From Chloroflexota bacterium (GTDB lineage: Bacteria; Chloroflexota; Anaerolineae; Anaerolineales; JACQED01): a stretch of DNA of 15,249 nucleotides. Under the pieces are notes generated by a model. That model saw only the letters and a list, made by a program, of their open reading frames with translations. It did no database searches and had not been told where the DNA came from. The translations under genes were made by a program, and so were the position numbers. Location of the stretch: positions 1-15,249 of the forward strand of contig JACQED010000556.1 in assembly GCA_016200785.1 (NCBI GenBank), in the 5' to 3' direction. Shown piece by piece: positions 1 through 6,189 of this stretch (its first letter is position 1; the number at the start of each line of letters is the position of its first letter).

Positions 1-1
1 C

Positions 2-151
2 GAGTACCTTCTAGCGAAGGCGGAAAGTGACACGCTTCGTCGAGAACAGAGGGACTGGTCAGGCTTGTCTCTGGCTCTTGCCATGCACGGGATGGAAGAC
101 GAAGATACTCCGACGTACACCAGGTCTGATTTGAAGGTTATGTTCGCATGA
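2..151 (+). CDS. C-terminal part of a probable type II antitoxin (5' end outside window)
   Basis: An open frame enters from the left edge and gives 49 residues before a TGA at 149-151. The visible part is charged (begins EYLLAKAESDTLRREQ, ends DLKVMFA) with a helix-like middle. Its stop overlaps the ATG of the next gene in an ATGA arrangement, and that next gene is a remnant of a MazF/PemK toxin. Translational coupling of an antitoxin to a MazF toxin directly downstream is the usual order of such pairs, so the antitoxin role is inferred from position and from the short acidic tail. I see no DNA-binding domain because the N-terminus lies outside the window, and I cannot name the family. The frame itself is intact up to its stop. 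Confidence 0.55.
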   Translation, partial: EYLLAKAESDTLRREQRDWSGLSLALAMHGMEDEDTPTYTRSDLKVMFA

Positions 152-270
152 AGCAGGCAGGGCAGATTGTCCTATTTCGATTTCCCCAGACGGATTTGGA
201 AGAAGGAAAACTTCGGCAGAGACTTCAGCGGATCAAGAGCCGGTTGGCAGAGTGGCTGGTGAGGTCGTAA
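148..270 (+). pseudogene. MazF/PemK-family toxin gene with an internal deletion (40 codons left)
   Basis: The ATG at 148 overlaps the antitoxin stop, and the frame closes at TAA 268-270. The first 22 or so residues (GQIVLFRFPQTD, then EEGKLR) match the start of PemK/MazF toxins, where a G-x-I-V-x-x-x-F-P-x-x-D strand precedes the K-x-R-P-A-L motif. The last 17 residues (LQRIKSRLAEWL) match the C-terminal helix of the same proteins. MazF-like toxins are usually 105-120 residues, so roughly 70 central residues are gone, including the strands that carry catalytic Arg and Thr/Ser and the dimer interface. The reading frame is kept across the junction, near 217, where CTTCGGC and CTTCAGC lie close together and suggest a microhomology deletion. 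The product should lack RNase activity. A short independent peptide gene is a less likely alternative. Confidence 0.7.
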
Positions 271-316
271 CGCTGAATCCTTCGCTCTCGCCCCCCTCTA
301 CGTCGTGCTGACAGAC

Positions 317-344
317 GGCCGCCGGGCTACCGCGCGGCCTTTTT
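317..344 (+). terminator. Rho-independent terminator after the toxin-antitoxin remnant
   Basis: GGCCGC CGG (317-325), loop GCTA and CCG C GCGGCC (to 339) form a nine-pair stem with one bulged C, followed by five T residues (340-344). It lies 46 nt after the toxin-remnant stop and insulates rpe from upstream transcription. Confidence 0.75.
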
Positions 345-384
345 CTGTCCCCGCCGCACACCTCCCTCCCGCAAGGCGGATCTG

Positions 385-426
385 GGGCTTGAATTTTGGC
401 CTTTGGGCTTGGGAGTTTGAGGTTTT
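385..426 (+). repeat. Degenerate heptamer repeat, G/T-rich
   Basis: Six consecutive 7-nt units can be read: GGGCTTG, AATTTTG, GCCTTTG, GGCTTGG, GAGTTTG, AGGTTTT. Most carry a TTTG or CTTG core in the same phase. The strand is strongly G/T-biased and non-coding, and it lies just before the rpe promoter. It resembles the short degenerate heptamer repeats scattered in genomes of cyanobacteria and Chloroflexota. The match is loose, and simple G/T bias remains possible. Confidence 0.35.
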
Positions 427-438
427 TCCGCCAATCCC

Positions 439-467
439 TTGATTTTTACCCTCCGGGCGGGTATCAT
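439..467 (+). promoter_or_regulatory. Promoter of rpe, predicted start of transcription at or beside the ATG
   Basis: TTGATT (439-444) and TATCAT (462-467) are separated by 17 nt, the ideal spacing for a housekeeping sigma factor. The -10 box matches TATAAT at 5 of 6 positions and the -35 box matches TTGACA at 4 of 6. The expected start site, about 7 nt after the -10 box, is near 474, and the ATG is at 476, so the messenger would be leaderless or carry 1-3 nt. Confidence 0.6.
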
Positions 468-475
468 TGGCCGAG

Positions 476-1141
476 ATGCCAAACCGGCCAAAAATCGCGC
501 CATCGATTCTCTCCGCCGATTTCACGCGGCTCGGCGCCGCCGTCGCCGAGGCCGAACGCGCCGGGGCGGATTGGATTCACATTGACGTGATGGACGGCCA
601 CTTCGTCCCCAACCTGACGATGGGGCCATTCATCGTGGAGGCTATCCGCCGCGCGACGACCCTGCCGCTCGACGTCCATCTCATGATCGAAGCGCCGGAG
701 CGGCTCATCCCGGCCTTTGCCAAAGCCGGGGCCGATCACCTGACCGTTCACGTCGAGGCCTGCCCGCATCTCTATCGAGTCATTCAGCAAATCCGCGAAC
801 TCGGGTTGAAGTCCGGCGTCGCCCTCAATCCCGGCACACCGGCGGGCGCGGTGTCGGAAGTTCTCGACAAAGTGGATGTGGTGCTGGCGATGACCGTCAA
901 CCCCGGCTTTAGCGGACAGAAGTTCATCGAGAGCGTGCTTCCCAAAGTTCAGCAACTACGGGAGATGCTCGACTGGCGTAACTCACTGGCCGAGATCGAA
1001 GTGGATGGGGGGATCGACGCCAAGACTGCGCCGCTGGCGGCCAAAGCCGGCGCGACGGCCTTCGTCGCGGCGACGGCGGTCTTTCAGGCGGGGATGACGG
1101 TTGACGAGGCGATGGCGAAACTGAGGAAGAGTCTGGCCTAA
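476..1141 (+). CDS. rpe: Ribulose-phosphate 3-epimerase
   Basis: This cytosolic TIM-barrel enzyme interconverts ribulose 5-phosphate and xylulose 5-phosphate in the pentose phosphate pathway. The 221-residue product has the family length and motifs: PSILSADF near the N-terminus, IHIDVMDGHFVPN with His35 and Asp37, DVHLM with His68, VNPGFSGQKF, and VDGGI with Asp177. These four His/Asp residues are the metal and acid-base set of the family. The strand-8 phosphate-binding segment reads VAATAVF (197-203) instead of the usual VAGSAVF, so the Gly-Ser pair is Ala199-Thr200. I chose ATG 476 rather than an in-frame TTG at 467, because 467 lies inside the -10 box and the protein aligns from MPNRPKIAPS. 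Only a weak G-rich stretch lies upstream. rpe at this place relative to rpmB matches the Bacillus subtilis order. Confidence 0.95.
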   Translation: MPNRPKIAPSILSADFTRLGAAVAEAERAGADWIHIDVMDGHFVPNLTMGPFIVEAIRRATTLPLDVHLMIEAPERLIPAFAKAGADHLTVHVEACPHLYRVIQQIRELGLKSGVALNPGTPAGAVSEVLDKVDVVLAMTVNPGFSGQKFIESVLPKVQQLREMLDWRNSLAEIEVDGGIDAKTAPLAAKAGATAFVAATAVFQAGMTVDEAMAKLRKSLA

Positions 1142-1202
1142 CGTGTTGTTGGGAACGCTTGCAGCGAATTCACCGTCTACCCCCAGCGACCGGAATTACT
1201 CA

Positions 1203-1220
1203 CTCTGGCTTCCGCCAGAG
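1203..1220 (+). promoter_or_regulatory. Perfect 7-bp hairpin in the leader of the membrane protein gene
   Basis: CTCTGGC, loop TTCC and GCCAGAG form a perfect stem 33 nt before the ATG at 1254. No T-run follows, so it is not a typical terminator. It could be a leader structure or an operator. Only the inverted repeat is directly visible. Confidence 0.35.
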
Positions 1221-1253
1221 GACAGTCGGAGTAAATCCCAGAGGAGGAAGATC

Positions 1254-1856
1254 ATGACCACCAAACAACCAACCGAGCAAGTCTGGCTAGCCGAATACCA
1301 AGCCTACCGTTCGGAATTGCTTGAACTTACAAAAGAAAGATATTCTATCCTCGCTATTGCTGTAGGTGTGATTGGCGTGGCTTTCGGTTTTGCCATTGGC
1401 GCGAATACTCCTGGGGTTGTTCTCCTTATTCCAATCATCGGCTTTGTTCTTGTCGGCCCATTCGCCCATATTACCCTCATTATCTCGGAGCACTATCATC
1501 GAATAACCGCATACCTTGAAGTGTTCGTGGAACCTAACCTTGGACTTGAAAGAGAGCGGGCATGGGATCTCCACCACAAGAAATTCAGTCACCTCGCTTT
1601 TACTCGTCCTATCATGATATCCTACGCCATGCTCATTCTCGTGAGTAGCTTCTTCCCGCTCGGCTATTTTGTTGCTGGAGCCGCACCGCTATTCTCCAAG
1701 GGCGAGATTACAGTTGCGGCAGTGGAGGCATTCATCGGCCTCATTGCGGGAACATTCGTCTGGCGTCGGTGGGTTAGTGCCCGGGTACGGCCCGACGCCA
1801 AAGCAAGATGGATAGAGGTACAGAAATCCATGAGTGTCAAAGAGGGAGAACAGTGA
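1254..1856 (+). CDS. Four-helix membrane protein of unknown function
   Basis: The predicted 200-residue protein is integral to the inner membrane. Hydrophobic segments lie at about 31-50, 54-77, 118-143 and 152-172. Between the two hairpins is a charged stretch (about 80-115) with RITAYLEVFVEP and a Trp-Asp pair. The N-terminus (EYQAYRSELLELTKERY) is a charged, probably cytoplasmic helix. ATG 1254 was chosen because AGGAGG (1242-1247) lies 6 nt upstream, the strongest Shine-Dalgarno site in the window. An in-frame upstream start at 1143 has no such site. The stop overlaps the start of the PfkB gene (TGATG), so the two are probably co-translated. Codons such as ATA, AGA and ATT are commoner than in rpe or fakA. 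I do not recognise the family. The layout of helix, two membrane spans, linker and two membrane spans would fit a small sensor or pore, but this is a guess. Confidence 0.8.
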   Translation: MTTKQPTEQVWLAEYQAYRSELLELTKERYSILAIAVGVIGVAFGFAIGANTPGVVLLIPIIGFVLVGPFAHITLIISEHYHRITAYLEVFVEPNLGLERERAWDLHHKKFSHLAFTRPIMISYAMLILVSSFFPLGYFVAGAAPLFSKGEITVAAVEAFIGLIAGTFVWRRWVSARVRPDAKARWIEVQKSMSVKEGEQ

Positions 1857-2809
1857 TGGCGAAGTTTGACGTTGTCGGCCTTGGTGTATCTACGGTGGAT
1901 GTCGTCACTCTCGTGGAACATTTCCCTGCGAAAGAAGAAGTCCAGCGCGCATTTGACATGACTGTTCAGGGTGGTGGGCCGGTCGCAACGGCGATTGTTA
2001 CTCTCGCTGGACTGGGAGCCAGGACAGCAATGATTGATATGATCGGAGATGATTGGAGAGGCGCACTTATTCGAGGAGAATTCCAGAGGAAGGGTGTATG
2101 TACTGATTTTATTAGGCTGAGCGAAGGTCATACCTCCTCGACGGCCTGTGTCCTGGTTAGTTGCAGGGACGAGGGCGCGCGTTCAATCGTATACTTTCCT
2201 GGTACTACGCCGGAATTGTCGTCCAAGGATGTTCCGCGGGCCGCAATCGAATCTGCGACCATTCTGCACGTAAACGGGCGGCACTGGGATGCATGCTTGC
2301 AGGCCATCAGGGTCGCCCGGGACGCAGGTGTTGAGATTTCATTTGATGGAGGTGCTCACCGATTCCGGTCGGAGATGAGACAAATTGTCCCGTTCGCAGA
2401 TATTTGCATCGTCGCGCGTGACTTTGCTGAAAGGTACACGCAAGAGACAGATATTTGGAAGGCTGCTGATATACTCTTGAGGAGCGGCCCAAATCTGGTT
2501 GTAGTAACAGAAGGAATCAGAGGTAGCTGGGTTTTTCCACGGGAGGGACGTCCCTTTCATCAACCAGCGTACTTACTCCCAAATGTGGTTGATACTACAG
2601 GTTGTGGCGATGTGTATCACGGGGCATTCCTGTTCGGCCTGCTTCAGGGATTGGAACTGGAAAGGATCGCGTCTTTCGCGAGTGCAGCTGCAGCGCTCAA
2701 TAGCCAATACCTTGGTGGCCGAAGTGGCATACCGGATCTTAAACAAGTGGAGGCATTTCTCGCCCAGGTCTCACCGACGGAGTGTTTCGCCACACAACTC
2801 TCGACTTGA
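1856..2809 (+). CDS. PfkB-family carbohydrate kinase
   Basis: The product (317 residues) is a ribokinase-fold cytosolic kinase that transfers phosphate from ATP to a sugar or nucleoside hydroxyl. It begins FDVVGLGVSTVDVV with a substrate-contact Asp15. Signature 1 is the GGG(P) loop at 39-42 followed by A-x-x-L-A-x-L-G. Signature 2 is DTTGCGDVYHGAF (246-258) with catalytic Asp252, and LGGRSGIP closes the nucleotide site. The DTTGCGDxxHGAF form with the LGGR-GIP tail resembles the ketohexokinase/sulfofructose-kinase branch more than RbsK or FruK, but the substrate cannot be assigned. ATG 1856 overlaps the upstream stop (TGA 1854-1856) and has GAGGGAGAA as a ribosome site. An upstream in-frame ATG (1808) would lie inside the membrane protein gene and was not used. 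GC is lower than its neighbours: by hand count 2041-2100 has 30 of 60 G+C, against 40 of 60 at 4021-4080. Confidence 0.88.
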   Translation: MAKFDVVGLGVSTVDVVTLVEHFPAKEEVQRAFDMTVQGGGPVATAIVTLAGLGARTAMIDMIGDDWRGALIRGEFQRKGVCTDFIRLSEGHTSSTACVLVSCRDEGARSIVYFPGTTPELSSKDVPRAAIESATILHVNGRHWDACLQAIRVARDAGVEISFDGGAHRFRSEMRQIVPFADICIVARDFAERYTQETDIWKAADILLRSGPNLVVVTEGIRGSWVFPREGRPFHQPAYLLPNVVDTTGCGDVYHGAFLFGLLQGLELERIASFASAAAALNSQYLGGRSGIPDLKQVEAFLAQVSPTECFATQLST

Positions 2810-2848
2810 ATGGCATTTGCGCCAGCCGCGGACAGTTAAATTGCCAGG

Positions 2849-2867
2849 GCCTTGCCGAAAACAAGGC
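2849..2867. other. Small hairpin downstream of pfkB-family gene
   Basis: GCCTTG, a 7-nt loop and CAAGGC form a six-pair stem 40 nt after the kinase stop. There is no T-run. It may contribute to termination or RNA stability together with the hairpin at 2877-2896. Confidence 0.3.
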
Positions 2868-2876
2868 GAATCAATA

Positions 2877-2896
2877 AGGCCGGCGAAGGCCGGCCT
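2877..2896. terminator. Hairpin between the convergent pfkB-family gene and rpmB, probably a shared terminator
   Basis: AGGCCGGC, loop GAAG and GCCGGCCT make a perfect 8-bp, nearly all-GC stem. It lies 68 nt after the + strand kinase stop and 31 nt after the minus-strand rpmB stop. Read on the minus strand it is followed by TATTGATT. Read on the + strand the tail is CTGTC, with no proper T-run. The convergent setting supports termination in both directions. Confidence 0.55.
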
Positions 2897-2927
2897 CTGT
2901 CAAGACGAACGCGCAACACGGACAGGG

Positions 2928-3116
2928 TTACCTTCTTATTTTTCCCAACTGCTTGATGCACTTGGCGCACATGACCTTCTGGACAGCGCGGCCCAACTTG
3001 GCATCATACACCGTCACCTTCTGCAAATTCGGGCGGAAGGGACGATTGGTCGCCCGCTTCGAGTGGCTGATCGCGCGGCCAAAGGTTGTCGCCTTGCTGC
3101 AATTAGCGCATTTCAT
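2928..3116 (-). CDS. rpmB: 50S ribosomal protein L28
   Basis: This is a 62-residue basic protein of the large ribosomal subunit. It starts MKCANCSKATTFGRAISHSK, followed by RPFRPNLQKVTVY and a C-terminal MCAKCIKQLGK. The family pattern of G-x-x-x-S-H-S-x-R-x-T-x-R-x-F-x-P-N-x-Q is clear. Two CxxC pairs are present (Cys3/Cys6 and two near the C-terminus), so this is the zinc-binding (C+) form of L28. I chose ATG at 3116, because AAAGGA lies 10 nt upstream on the minus strand. The frame also has a TTG at 3125, which sits too close to that site. It is transcribed divergently from asp23, exactly as rpmB and yloU are in Bacillus subtilis. Confidence 0.93.
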   Translation of the reverse strand: MKCANCSKATTFGRAISHSKRATNRPFRPNLQKVTVYDAKLGRAVQKVMCAKCIKQLGKIRR

Positions 3117-3140
3117 TTCGTACAAGTCCTTTCTGTTCGC

Positions 3141-3208
3141 GCCCTCCCCCTCTTCCTTTAGGAGATGGGCCGGGGGGCTGCTTGCGCCCCGCTCCGCGGG
3201 GTGAGGGC
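3141..3208. repeat. Palindromic REP-like element upstream of rpmB
   Basis: The interval begins GCCCTC and ends GAGGGC, its reverse complement. Internal stretches are CCCCCTCTTCC, TTTAGGAGATGGGCC and a perfect hairpin CCCCGC-TCC-GCGGGG (3187-3201). The composition recalls the dispersed intergenic repeat with a CTCTCCC-TTTAGGGAGAGGG core seen in many bacterial genomes, here with a GC-rich insertion. It fills most of the divergent rpmB/asp23 spacer. Confidence 0.45.
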
Positions 3209-3262
3209 CAAAGCGGGCGGCATGTTACCATAGAACCCTGCTTCTGACAATGGATGAAACCT

Positions 3263-3619
3263 ATGGCCGGAGAAAATAACGCGCTCGGCAAAATCGAAAT
3301 CTCACCGCAGGCCATCGCGACGATCGCCAGCCAGTCGGTGATGCAGTCGTACGGCGTCGTCGGCATGGCCGCCAGGAACGTGGTGGACGGCATCGCCAAC
3401 GCGCTGACGCGCGACCCGCGCAAAGGCATCGAGGTTCGCGTCAGCGGCGACGAAGTCAGGATCGACGTTTACGTGATCATGGAGTTCGGCACGCGCATCA
3501 CAACCGTCGCCGGCAGTGTCGCCAACGCCGTCCGCTTCAATCTCGAAAAAAACCTGGGCGTCAACGTCACCGACGTCAACGTCCACGTTCAGGGCCTGCG
3601 GGTAAGCAACCCGGATTGA
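3263..3619 (+). CDS. Asp23/YloU-family protein (DUF322)
   Basis: This 118-residue protein of the Asp23/Gls24 family starts ALGKIEISPQAIATIASQSV, continues with YGVVGMAARN and ends in the family's V-N-V-x-V-Q-G-L segment. Members are small cytoplasmic proteins. Asp23 of Staphylococcus aureus is a membrane-linked stress protein, and YloU is encoded next to the FakA homologue YloV in Bacillus. The same pairing occurs here: fakA starts 27 nt after the stop. The chemistry is unknown, and linkage to lipid or envelope homeostasis is inferred from the neighbours. Starts at 3254 (MKP-M) and 3263 are both possible and neither has a clear ribosome site. I use 3263 because family alignment begins just after it. 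A -10-like TACCAT at 3226-3231 lies upstream without a convincing -35 box. Confidence 0.9.
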   Translation: MAGENNALGKIEISPQAIATIASQSVMQSYGVVGMAARNVVDGIANALTRDPRKGIEVRVSGDEVRIDVYVIMEFGTRITTVAGSVANAVRFNLEKNLGVNVTDVNVHVQGLRVSNPD

Positions 3620-3646
3620 TCTCCAGTCCTCAATCTCCACTTGCCA

Positions 3647-5323
3647 ATGAGCGACGCCGCCCTGCGTGAAGAAGACCACACCGCCGCCCTCACCCACTGC
3701 GACGGGTTACTGCTGCGGCAGATGACCAAGGCCGCGATGACGTGGCTGACGACCAATCAGCAGATCGTCAACGCGCTCAACGTCTTCCCCGTGCCCGACG
3801 GCGACACCGGCACCAATATGCTGTTGACGATGCAGGCCGCGTGCAAAGAAGCCGCCGAAAAGACCGACAAGGGCGCCGGCGCGATCGCGCACGCCATCGC
3901 CCACGGCGCGTTGATGGGCGCACGCGGCAACTCCGGCGTGATCCTCTCGCAGGTGTGGCGCGGATTTGCCCGCGCCCTCGACGATCGAGAGTCGTTCGAC
4001 GGCCGCCTCTTCGCCACCGCGATGCGCGAGGCAACCGAGACGGCGTACAAGGGCGTCGTCAAGCCGGTCGAGGGCACCATCCTGACTGTCTCCAAAGACG
4101 TCGCCGTTGCGGCCGAGGGGGCCGCCGGCGAGAGCGACGACCTGCGTTACATCCTCGAATGCGTCGTCGCCGCCGCGCACGAGTCGGTGGAACGCACACC
4201 CGACCTTTTGCCCGTTCTCAAGCAGGCCGGCGTCGTGGACTCCGGCGGCAAAGGGCTGGCGATTGTTCTTGAAGGAATGCTCCGCTACCTGCGCGGCGAG
4301 TCGCTCGACGCTGCCCCGGTCACGCCTATCAAAACGCTCGATCTGGCCTCCATCGGCGCAGCGATGGACGCCGTCGAACCGGGGCAGGAGTGGGAGGTCG
4401 TCGTGGACTTCCGCCCCAAGCCGGAACTCGACCTGCCGTATTTTTACAACCGTCTCGACTCGATGGGCACGTCCATTCAAGTCGGCAGTGGCGAGGATTT
4501 GTATCGCGTCCACATTCATCTGGTCAAAGAGAAACGCTACGAGCCAATCGCGCTGGCCGAAGACCTCGGCACGGTCGTCAACGTTCACATGGAGAACTTG
4601 ATCGACCAGATGGAGCGCGAGAAAGACTCCAAAGCGCCGCCGCCTCTGCCGCAGGTCAAGATCGAGCCGGGCCAGATCGCCGTCGTGGCCGTCGCGCCGG
4701 GGCAGGGACTGGCGCGCGTCTTTGCCAGCCTCGGCGCAGTGGTCGTCTCCGGCGGGCAGACGATGAATCCCAGCACCGAGGAAATTCTGAACGCCATCGG
4801 CGATCTGCCGACCCACCAAGTCGTCGTTTTGCCGAACAACAAGAACATCGTGCTGGCGGCACAACAGGCCAGAGACCTTTCGGTCAAACACGTCGCCGTC
4901 GTGCCGACGCGCACCGTGCCGCAGGGCATCGCCGCGATGCTCGCCCTCACTCCGGGCGGCGAATTAGACGCGGTGGCTCGGGCCATGACGGCCGCTTTTC
5001 AAGCGATTGAAACCGGCGAGATCACCACGGCCACCCGCGACGTGGAACTGAACGGCGTGACTTGCCGCGCCGGGCAGATCATCGGCCTGCACAACGGCGA
5101 TCTCACCGTCGCCGCCGAAAGCGTCGAGGCGACCGTCCTCGACCTGCTGAAGAAGATGCGCGCCGCCGAGCGCGAACTGATCACGCTTTACTACGGCGAG
5201 CCGGTCACCGCCGCAGACGCCGCCGCTCAGGTCGAGGCCATACGCGCGCGTTATCCCGATCAGGAAATCGAACTCGTCGAAGGCGGCCAACCCCACTACC
5301 ACTATATTGTCTCTGCGGAATAG
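3647..5323 (+). CDS. fakA: Fatty acid kinase catalytic subunit FakA (DhaL/DAK2-type, YloV family)
   Basis: FakA phosphorylates fatty acids bound to a DegV-type carrier (FakB), giving acyl-phosphate for membrane lipid synthesis. The protein is 558 residues, the family length. The N-terminal DhaL/DAK2 kinase domain (about 20-215) contains NALNVFPVPDGDTGTNM, whose Asp51, Asp53 and following Thr bind Mg-ATP, plus GARGNSGVILSQ (from 91) and VKPVEGTILTV. A linker domain follows (about 240-330), and then the FakA C-terminal domain with PGQGLARVF, GGQTMNPSTEEIL and VVLPNNKN. ATG 3647 was preferred over the TTG 6 nt upstream; neither has a good ribosome site. The gene follows the Asp23 gene by 27 nt and precedes two degV genes by 2 nt, an operon that places kinase and carriers together. 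The fatty-acid substrate is inferred from the family. Confidence 0.92.
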   Translation: MSDAALREEDHTAALTHCDGLLLRQMTKAAMTWLTTNQQIVNALNVFPVPDGDTGTNMLLTMQAACKEAAEKTDKGAGAIAHAIAHGALMGARGNSGVILSQVWRGFARALDDRESFDGRLFATAMREATETAYKGVVKPVEGTILTVSKDVAVAAEGAAGESDDLRYILECVVAAAHESVERTPDLLPVLKQAGVVDSGGKGLAIVLEGMLRYLRGESLDAAPVTPIKTLDLASIGAAMDAVEPGQEWEVVVDFRPKPELDLPYFYNRLDSMGTSIQVGSGEDLYRVHIHLVKEKRYEPIALAEDLGTVVNVHMENLIDQMEREKDSKAPPPLPQVKIEPGQIAVVAVAPGQGLARVFASLGAVVVSGGQTMNPSTEEILNAIGDLPTHQVVVLPNNKNIVLAAQQARDLSVKHVAVVPTRTVPQGIAAMLALTPGGELDAVARAMTAAFQAIETGEITTATRDVELNGVTCRAGQIIGLHNGDLTVAAESVEATVLDLLKKMRAAERELITLYYGEPVTAADAAAQVEAIRARYPDQEIELVEGGQPHYHYIVSAE

Positions 5324-5325
5324 AT

Positions 5326-6189
5326 ATGTCCCAGGTACGCATCGTCACCGACAGCACAGCCCACTTCCAGGACCCCGAATTTCTAAAGAAGCACGGTGTC
5401 ACCGTCGTGCCGCTCACGATTCACTTCGGCAAAGAATATTTTCGTGAGGGAGTGGACCTCGACACCGTCACCTACTTCCGGCGCGTCTCCAACGGCGGGC
5501 CGCTGGCCAGCGCCGCCTCGCCCACCACCGAGACCTTCGCCGCGCTGTACGAAAGCATCAGCCAGAGCGGCGATGAGATTCTCTCGATCCACCTCTCCAG
5601 CAAACTCAGCCGCACCTGGCAGAACGCCAAGGCTGCCGCCGACGCGCTGCTCGGCCGCTGTCAGGTCGCCGTCATCGACACGCTCACCACCTCGGTCGGG
5701 CTGGGCATCCTCGTCGAGGCGGCGGTTGCGGCCGCCGAGCGCGGCGAGGCGCTGGACGACATCGTGCGCCTGGTGCGCGGTATGATCCCGCGCCTGTACG
5801 TCGTCTTCTTCGTCGAATCGCTGGATTACCTCGAGCACTCCAAGCGCCTCGGCAAAGCGCAGTCGCGCCTCGGCACGATGCTCGGCATCAAGCCTTTCCT
5901 CACCATCGAAGAGGGCGACATCGTGCCGATGGAGAAGGTCCGCACGCGCCAGCAAGCCATTGAGAAACTCATGGAGTTCATCGGCGAGTTCGCCGTCATT
6001 GAGCGTCTGGCGATCCTGCACGGCGCCACCAATCACAGCGACGAGACGCGCCAACTGCTTGAACGACTGGCGCTCGATTTTCCCGGCCGCAAGTGGGACA
6101 TCACGACGTACGGCCCGTCGCTCGCCACGCAGATCGGCCCGGACAGCCTGGGCGTCATCGTCTTCGAAGGCCTCGAGGATGACGATTAA
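5326..6189 (+). CDS. DegV family protein 1 (FakB-like fatty-acid-binding carrier, diverged)
   Basis: The 287-residue DegV-fold protein starts VRIVTDSTAHF, the family's nucleotide-like first strand and loop. It has SIHLSSKLSRTWQ (usually SSKLSGTYQ), VIDTLTTSVGLGILV, ESLDYLEHSKRL and a C-terminal IGPDSLGVIVFEG. DegV/FakB proteins hold a fatty acid for phosphorylation by FakA, and the position 2 nt after fakA fits this. Three ligand-site features differ from the usual pattern. The TSQPS segment is replaced by SAASPTTETF, the LSG glycine is Arg, and the GTHxGPG histidine that contacts the carboxylate in FakB structures is Gln269. It may bind another acid, or act differently. ATG 5326 lies next to the fakA stop without a clear ribosome site, suggesting coupling. 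Confidence 0.88.
   Translation: MSQVRIVTDSTAHFQDPEFLKKHGVTVVPLTIHFGKEYFREGVDLDTVTYFRRVSNGGPLASAASPTTETFAALYESISQSGDEILSIHLSSKLSRTWQNAKAAADALLGRCQVAVIDTLTTSVGLGILVEAAVAAAERGEALDDIVRLVRGMIPRLYVVFFVESLDYLEHSKRLGKAQSRLGTMLGIKPFLTIEEGDIVPMEKVRTRQQAIEKLMEFIGEFAVIERLAILHGATNHSDETRQLLERLALDFPGRKWDITTYGPSLATQIGPDSLGVIVFEGLEDDD

Noticed and set aside
148..270. Independent small peptide gene
   Set aside because: Both ends match the corresponding ends of MazF/PemK toxins and the overlap with the upstream gene is typical of that pair, so a deletion remnant explains it better.
464..955. Minus-strand frame opposite rpe
   Set aside because: It is antisense to a gene with all catalytic motifs, with no domain or ribosome site of its own.
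1143..1253. N-terminal extension of the membrane protein from an upstream in-frame start
   Set aside because: It has no ribosome site and would translate through a perfect hairpin, whereas the ATG at 1254 has an ideal AGGAGG.
1808..1855. Upstream start for the PfkB kinase
   Set aside because: It lies inside the membrane protein gene. Family alignment starts at MAKFDVVGLG, and ATG 1856 has a good ribosome site and a stop/start overlap.
2583..3161. Plus-strand frame of 192 codons overlapping the pfkB end and rpmB
   Set aside because: It crosses the C-terminal half of the kinase, the terminator hairpin and rpmB on the other strand, all of which are better supported.
3707..4891. Long minus-strand frame (394 codons) opposite fakA
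   Set aside because: It lies fully antisense to a confident gene, has no recognisable motifs, and results from the high GC and codon bias of fakA.
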